Source: Echinostoma caproni
Taxonomy: Eukaryota > Platyhelminthes > Trematoda > Plagiorchiida > Echinostomatidae
DNA: 10,911 nucleotides
Reading direction: 5' to 3'
Assembly (NCBI GenBank): GCA_900618425.1
Contig: UZAN01059990.1
Span: 1 to 10,911 of the forward strand
Numbering within the stretch: the stretch's first letter is position 1; every line of letters starts with the position of its first letter. A model generated the notes under the pieces. That model saw only the letters and a program-made list of their open reading frames with translations. It was not told the DNA's origin and did not search any database. Below, piece after piece: positions 7,233 through 10,911 of this stretch. The position numbers and the translations under genes are program-made.

Positions 7233-8260
7233 TCATCCTGCCTGATATCTGTCCACTGGCTTGGATTCTCTGCGTGATCGCCCGAGACTCTGTTCAGGTG
7301 CTGAGTCCTCATGGTGGGATGTAGAATTATTCTCAATGAAAGGAGTCGTTTCGTATGGTTTATCCTCGGGTACATGTCTAGTACAAATTTGGTCGTTATG
7401 GCGTATCACTATTCTTCCGTCCGAAAGCTCGATTTCCTTTTACTGGCCGTTAGTGCACCTCACTACACCCGGCTCCCAAGATGTCTCATGTGGTCGCCTT
7501 CTTCGAATGTTTTGTGTTTGGCTGAATCGTCATATCTATCTTTCATTTTTCTTTGTTTTCCCATGATATCAGCTCCTGGTTCTCGGAAACCGAGACTCGG
7601 TCTCGTTCGTAGTTTACGTCCAAACATTAGTTCCGCCGGATTTTTTTCCCGTGCTTTTTCTTGGGGTTGTACGATGTGACAATAAGAACCTCGCCAATCT
7701 GGTCCTTATCGTTCCAGATTTTTGTTTCCGTAAACCTTGTTTGACGGTTTGAACGGCTCGTTCCGCCAGCCCATTGGAGGCTGGATGATAAGGGACAGTT
7801 CTNCGCGGACAACTTACCGTAGTCGCCAAACTGGCGTGGGACACAGGATAAATTTCGATCCACTTTGAATGTGCATCAATCATCAGTAAGAACATGCAGT
7901 TGTCGAGCGGACCAAAATAATCTACATGAACCCGCTGCCACGGGTTTTTGGGTCAACTCCAAGGACTCAGAGGAACTGGTGATGTATTACTTTGAAACCG
8001 TTGACATACCTCACATGTCCGAACCAGTCGGTCAGTATCTCCTTCCATCTTAGGCCACGAAACATAACCTCTGGCTAGTGCTTTTATCCTGCAAATGCCT
8101 GGATGCGCTGTATGTACCTCTGCGAGTATCTGGAGTCGTAAGCTAGGTAGAACAACGATGCGCGAGCCTCATAATATACTTCCATCTTCAGGACAGTCCA
8201 TCCTTTCGTTGCAAGAAACCAGCGACTTGGCCTTCGGTGGTTCGCGGCCATCCGTAAGTT
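7233..8260 (-). pseudogene. pol: integrase region of pol, missing the central catalytic part
   Basis: The zinc-binding N-terminal domain is visible as VHTAHPGICRIKALARGY followed by RTCEVCQRFQ. The first catalytic Asp is in HVDYFGP (Asp codon 7920-7922), followed by MIDAHSKWIEIYPV. The catalytic Glu is in PASNGLAERAVQT (Glu codon 7761-7763). Only about 52 codons separate them, roughly half the usual span, and the DNG motif with the second Asp is absent. The gap falls at 7803, the only ambiguous base. Downstream come ELMFGRKLRTRPSLGF and, after frame changes, IELSDGRIVIRHNDQICTRH, the usual C-terminal domain. The frame ends at TGA 7233-7235 after KPVDRYQAG. In-frame stops also occur near 7955 and 8190. 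The enzyme would be inactive. Confidence 0.9.
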
Positions 8261-8800
8261 AGGAAACGTTTAATTCTAGGCAATGTGATAGCTCGTTCGG
8301 TCTCTCAACGAAAATTTGAAAAGGTGACAGGCCCCTTGTTTACGTGTTGTACCAGGTTCACTAATTCCATTGGTTTTGATACGTATTCTGGTGCATTCGG
8401 GAGAGGCAAACGACTCGTAGCATCCGCCACTTTATTTTGTGTTCCGGGAATGTATGACAGTTTTTAGTTGTGGGCAGATAGCAATAAGGTCCTCCTCTGC
8501 ATTTGGAGTTATACCATTTGGTTATTGACTTTAACTTCCCCCATTAAACTGAGTAGTGGTTTGTGATCAGTCTGTAACTCAAAACCTCTGCCCCATAGGT
8601 ATTGGTGAAATATTTTTTACGCTGAAGATAACAGCTAAGGCTTCCCGATCTGGATGAGAGTAACTTTTTTCTGCAGGTAATAAACTTTTCGGGGCAAAAG
8701 CGATAGACCGTTCACTGGAGTCGTGCATTCTATGTAGTAAAACTGCGCCAACTCCCCAGGGGGATTAATCAAAGTGGACAAAACGAGGTTTTGGGGGTTC
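8261..8800 (-). pseudogene. pol: RNase H region of pol, frameshifted
   Basis: RNase H degrades the RNA of the RNA/DNA hybrid during reverse transcription. Visible in order: VHFD, a stop at about 8766-8768, SPWGVGAVLLHRM, SIAFAPKSLLPAEKSYSHPD, REALAVIF, then after a one-base frame change QYLWGRGFELQTDHKPLLSL, and later NKVADATSRLPLPNAPEYV. The Asp of HFD, the Glu of REALAV and the Asp of TDHKP (about 8558-8572) correspond to catalytic residues and are kept. SRLP marks the linker to integrase. At least two stops and two frame changes break it. Confidence 0.88.
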
Positions 8801-9565
8801 AACTATAACCAAAAATTCAGATTCCTCTATAGCTTTCTTAACGGCTTTAAACGCCGCTTGCTGTTCTTGTGTCCATTGCCACTTTCTATCTTTATGTAAT
8901 AATTTATGCAATGGTGCAAGAACCGTAGAGCATTTTGGAATAAAATTACCGTAATGTGTTAACATACCAAGGAGTGGTTGTAACCCACCCACATTCCTTT
9001 GGGCAGGAGCGTTCAAAATTGGGCGTAGATTTTCGCAAATGGGTTTTAGCCCATGCTTGTCCAGTTTATATCTCAGATATTGAGCACTGTCTGCAAAGAA
9101 CTCGCACTTCGATTATTTTAATATAAGTCCGTTCTCACGGAGGCATGAAAAACTGCTTTTAGTGCCTGTATGTGAGTGTGTTCATCCGGCTCGGTGATCA
9201 GAATGTCATCTAGGTAAGCACAAACACTTGGGATATCTTTCACCAAGTTGTTGATCACCCGCTGGAAAATTGCCGGAGCAGAAGTAACACCGAACGGCAA
9301 ACAATTGTAATCGAATAAACTCAAGTGCGTATTTCTTGTAGTAAACTTCCGTGATTCTCCCTGCAATTCTATTTGGAAGTACGCGTGACTCCGGTCAAGT
9401 TTGGAAAACTTTCGGCCTGATGGAGCGCGGCAAACGGCGTGCCTTGAAAAATCGACTTTGTGCCTCTGGTAGCACATTAAGTGTAACTTGAGAGTTGGCT
9501 AGTTTTTCCAATATTTGTTTTCGAAAACAGGTGCAAACTGGGTCAGTAGTTGTTCCAGCAAGTCC
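8765..9565 (-). pseudogene. pol: reverse transcriptase region of pol, fingers deleted
   Basis: The palm is clear: KFSKLDRSHAYFQIEL, then CLPFGVTSAPAIFQRVINNL, then AYLDDILIT with YLDD at 9205-9216. After a frame change come LRENGLILK, a stop, KCEFFADSAQYL and the connection domain (LQPLLGMLTHYGNFIPKCS, then KWQWTQEQQAAFKAVKKAIE). In front of the palm, FAPVFENKYW leads almost directly, after TAG 9499-9501, into RHAVCRAP and GRKFSKLD. The segment of about 60 residues that normally lies between (E-rich linker and the V-P-K-dG-x-R-ICGDF motif) is missing. So the fold is incomplete although the Asp pair survives. Confidence 0.9.
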
Positions 9566-9570
9566 GCAGT

Positions 9571-9921
9571 TTAAATGTAATGTATATGCTGTATTAGTTC
9601 AAGCAGTTGTTTCAACCAGTCTCGGTCAAGGAGATTTGGCCCTCTGTTGTGAACGATAAAAATCGGTAGGGACACATTCTTTGAGTCATGCTGTACAAGA
9701 ACGTGACAGGTTCCCGGGACGGGGACTTGTTGACCTGTATAAGTTTGTAACTTTGCGGGGGTAGCATTTAACGTAGGTCGTTTGGGGAGATCGTGGTCGT
9801 TGATAATTGTTACTGGTGCACCGGTGTCGATTTTCATCTTTACCAGCTGTCCTTCTATTAGGAGTTGGACGGAATACGGTGGCACAGGTGATGGACGTCG
9901 GAGTGATGTGTGTGAAACCAA
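9571..9921 (-). pseudogene. pol: aspartic protease region of pol
   Basis: This region would cleave the gag-pol polyprotein. MKIDTGAPVTII contains the active-site DTGA (9817-9828). A flap-like segment (YTGQQVPVPGT) follows, and the domain ends in NLLDRDWLKQL, where Asp replaces the Gly usual in the ILG motif. The frame closes at TAA 9568-9570, and the same frame resumes as the start of RT, so that stop is probably a lesion rather than a natural end. Another stop lies just upstream of 9921. It is about the usual length for a retropepsin. Confidence 0.88.
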
Positions 9922-9996
9922 ATGGAATTAGTTTTCTTCTTGTTGTTCCACGCTTTTGATCCTACCTGAACCATTTGGTGTAGCGGAAGTTTTCGA

Positions 9997-10616
9997 TCAA
10001 AACACACGCCCTGTATGCAAGTGTTTACCAAATTTATGACAAATACTCTGTATGTGACGACATTCTTGCGGTGTATTGTGTTTGGCTCCGCATCGATAAC
10101 AGGTAAACTTATGGGACGATCTGAATATCAGTGTAGGTTTACCCGGTGTGAGTACTTGGAAAATCTCCGGTGATTTCTTTTTGTGAAAAGTGAGCTGTTT
10201 GGGTGTTGACGGACAATACCGCAAGTTTTCTCCCGACTGAGTGCAACGTCATCCGTCGATAGTAGTCGTTCACGAGCTTCATCGTCCAAGACTCCTGCCA
10301 GTAAGCACTGAGTTGACTTCTTCGAACTTGAATGGTGGTAATTCGTGAAAACGGCAATCTGGAAGGGCATGCTGAATAGAAGAACGAAATCATCATCCGT
10401 TTCCTCCGGTTGTTGATGCAATTTGTGTAATGTAAAACGGGCAGTATGCAAATGCACTCGAAGGCCACAAAGTTCATCAAGAGCTTTAAATGCGTCATCC
10501 AGAGAATTTTTCTCATATAAACGTAGGGCATCAAAATTCCTCTGGCCTTCCGAACCGAGATATTGTCGAAGTAACTCGATTTTCTGATCCTCTTACAGAT
10601 GTATGCTGGGATCCAT
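9997..10616 (-). pseudogene. gag: gag: capsid and nucleocapsid, decayed
   Basis: From a possible start at ATG 10616 the capsid-like part reads LLRQYLGSEGQRNFDALRLY, DDAFKALDELCGLRVHLHTA, RFTLHKLHQQPEETDDDFV and CLLAGVLDDEARERLL, the order seen in Mag-type gag. A TAA at 10593-10595 breaks the start after seven codons. A frame change near 10215 is needed to reach the nucleocapsid part. The first zinc knuckle is CYRCGAKHNTPQEC (10060-10101, CX2CX4HX5C). The second, CHKFGKHLHTGRVF, has Phe where two Cys are expected. The frame ends just before 9997. Gag would form the particle and package the RNA; this copy could not. Confidence 0.85.
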
Positions 10617-10759
10617 GGCAAAAAGTAATTCAATATAGTCACAAAATGTACATATCCATCTGCATCAAAAAGTCATTGATGGTTTGTTTGCCGTATTAGG
10701 CCACAAAAGATCTATAGGTTGTGTAGAGAACATGATTCAGATAGCACAACAGTTTATTT

Positions 10760-10768
10760 CCGTCGCCA
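10760..10768 (-). promoter_or_regulatory. primer binding site, tRNA-Ser-like
   Basis: Minus strand TGGCGACGG lies one base inside the right LTR. It is complementary to a tRNA 3' end reading CCGTCGCCA. The first eight bases match the 3' end expected for a eukaryotic tRNA-Ser; the match then breaks off, so the site is short or eroded. Confidence 0.7.
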
Positions 10769-10769
10769 A

Positions 10770-10911
10770 TGTTACAGTTGCAATCAAGCTAGCCCTTAGC
10801 TAACCCGGAGGAAAAAGAACAGAACATATATGGTCCAGAGCACGTAGCTTTACTGAATGAATCCTGCGTTGCATGACAATCTACAATAAAACAAGGACTA
10901 ACAGGCGAACC
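10770..10911 (-). repeat. right LTR (5' LTR of the element), first 142 bp, cut by the window edge
   Basis: It is identical to 6904-7045 except at 10779 (T for C at 6913). It starts TGTTACA. About 160 more bases are expected beyond the window. The promoter of the element should lie in the missing part or near it. Confidence 0.97.

Larger units (their letters stand above)
6904..10911 (-). mobile_element. Ty3/gypsy LTR retrotransposon, Mag-like, defective; right end cut off
   Basis: Two LTR copies flank a 3564-bp interior coding gag, protease, RT, RNase H and integrase, in that order on the minus strand. RT before integrase places it in Ty3/gypsy. The two-knuckle gag, the CLPFGVTSAPAIFQRV segment of RT, the PYHPASNGLAERAVQ segment of integrase and a tRNA-Ser-like primer site fit the Mag lineage (family knowledge, not tested). 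With a second full LTR the element would be about 4.17 kb, short for an intact member. Every gene carries stops or frameshifts, and RT and integrase show internal losses, so it could only have moved with proteins supplied by another copy. The predicted target duplication on the left is the 4-5 bases before 6904; the right flank is outside the window. Confidence 0.95.

Noticed and set aside
7261..7679. two plus-strand frames of about 100-120 codons
   Set aside because: They are antisense to the integrase C-terminal region, which explains their openness.
10139..10642. longest open frame of the window, 167 codons, minus strand
   Set aside because: The gag-like motifs lie in another frame of the same strand. 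This frame has none and is a shadow.
1..10911. search by eye for hammerhead ribozyme cores (CTGATGA...GAAA) as found in schistosome satellite repeats, and for tRNA B boxes
   Set aside because: No CTGATGA core with matching stems and no convincing A/B box pair was seen on either strand.

Overview
The window looks like gene-poor, AT-rich flatworm DNA, most probably from a trematode such as a schistosomatid. This is an inference. It rests on a small spliced gene with a 36-bp first intron, on CR1-type LINE remnants, on a Ty3/gypsy element with Mag-like features, and on simple AT repeats. No bacterial gene organisation, rRNA, tRNA or CRISPR array is visible.

Layout: 1-320 holds a decayed coding fragment of unknown identity on the minus strand. 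655-1090 is the C-terminal end of a CR1-like reverse transcriptase (minus). 1737-2199 is the only host gene I can support: three exons on the plus strand encoding 114 residues and ending in NKENINPWDNLD; I do not recognise it. 2340-3710 is AT-rich DNA full of palindromes, inverted repeats and microsatellites, including a 28-bp perfect inverted repeat and an (AAT)13 tract. 4201-4268 is a chain of three overlapping hairpins or palindromes, and a doubtful 61-codon ORF starts inside the last one. 4444-5700 shows nothing gene-like. 5712-5910 is a GC-richer block next to a second, different CR1 copy (5982-6903, minus).

From 6904 to the right edge lies a Ty3/gypsy LTR retrotransposon (minus), inserted into the second CR1 copy. 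Its left LTR is complete (302 bp). The internal part (3564 bp) carries decayed gag, protease, RT, RNase H and integrase. The right LTR is cut off by the window edge after 142 bp. The two LTRs differ at one of 142 comparable bases, yet the internal genes carry many stops and frameshifts and appear to lack part of RT and the integrase core around the second catalytic Asp. The single ambiguous base (7803) sits at that integrase junction.

The retroelements do not cooperate with the small host gene in any way the sequence shows. The picture is nested transposon insertion into an intergenic region. The least explained items are the hairpin chain at 4201-4268, the foldback at 3419-3653, and the contrast between near-identical LTRs and a ruined coding region.
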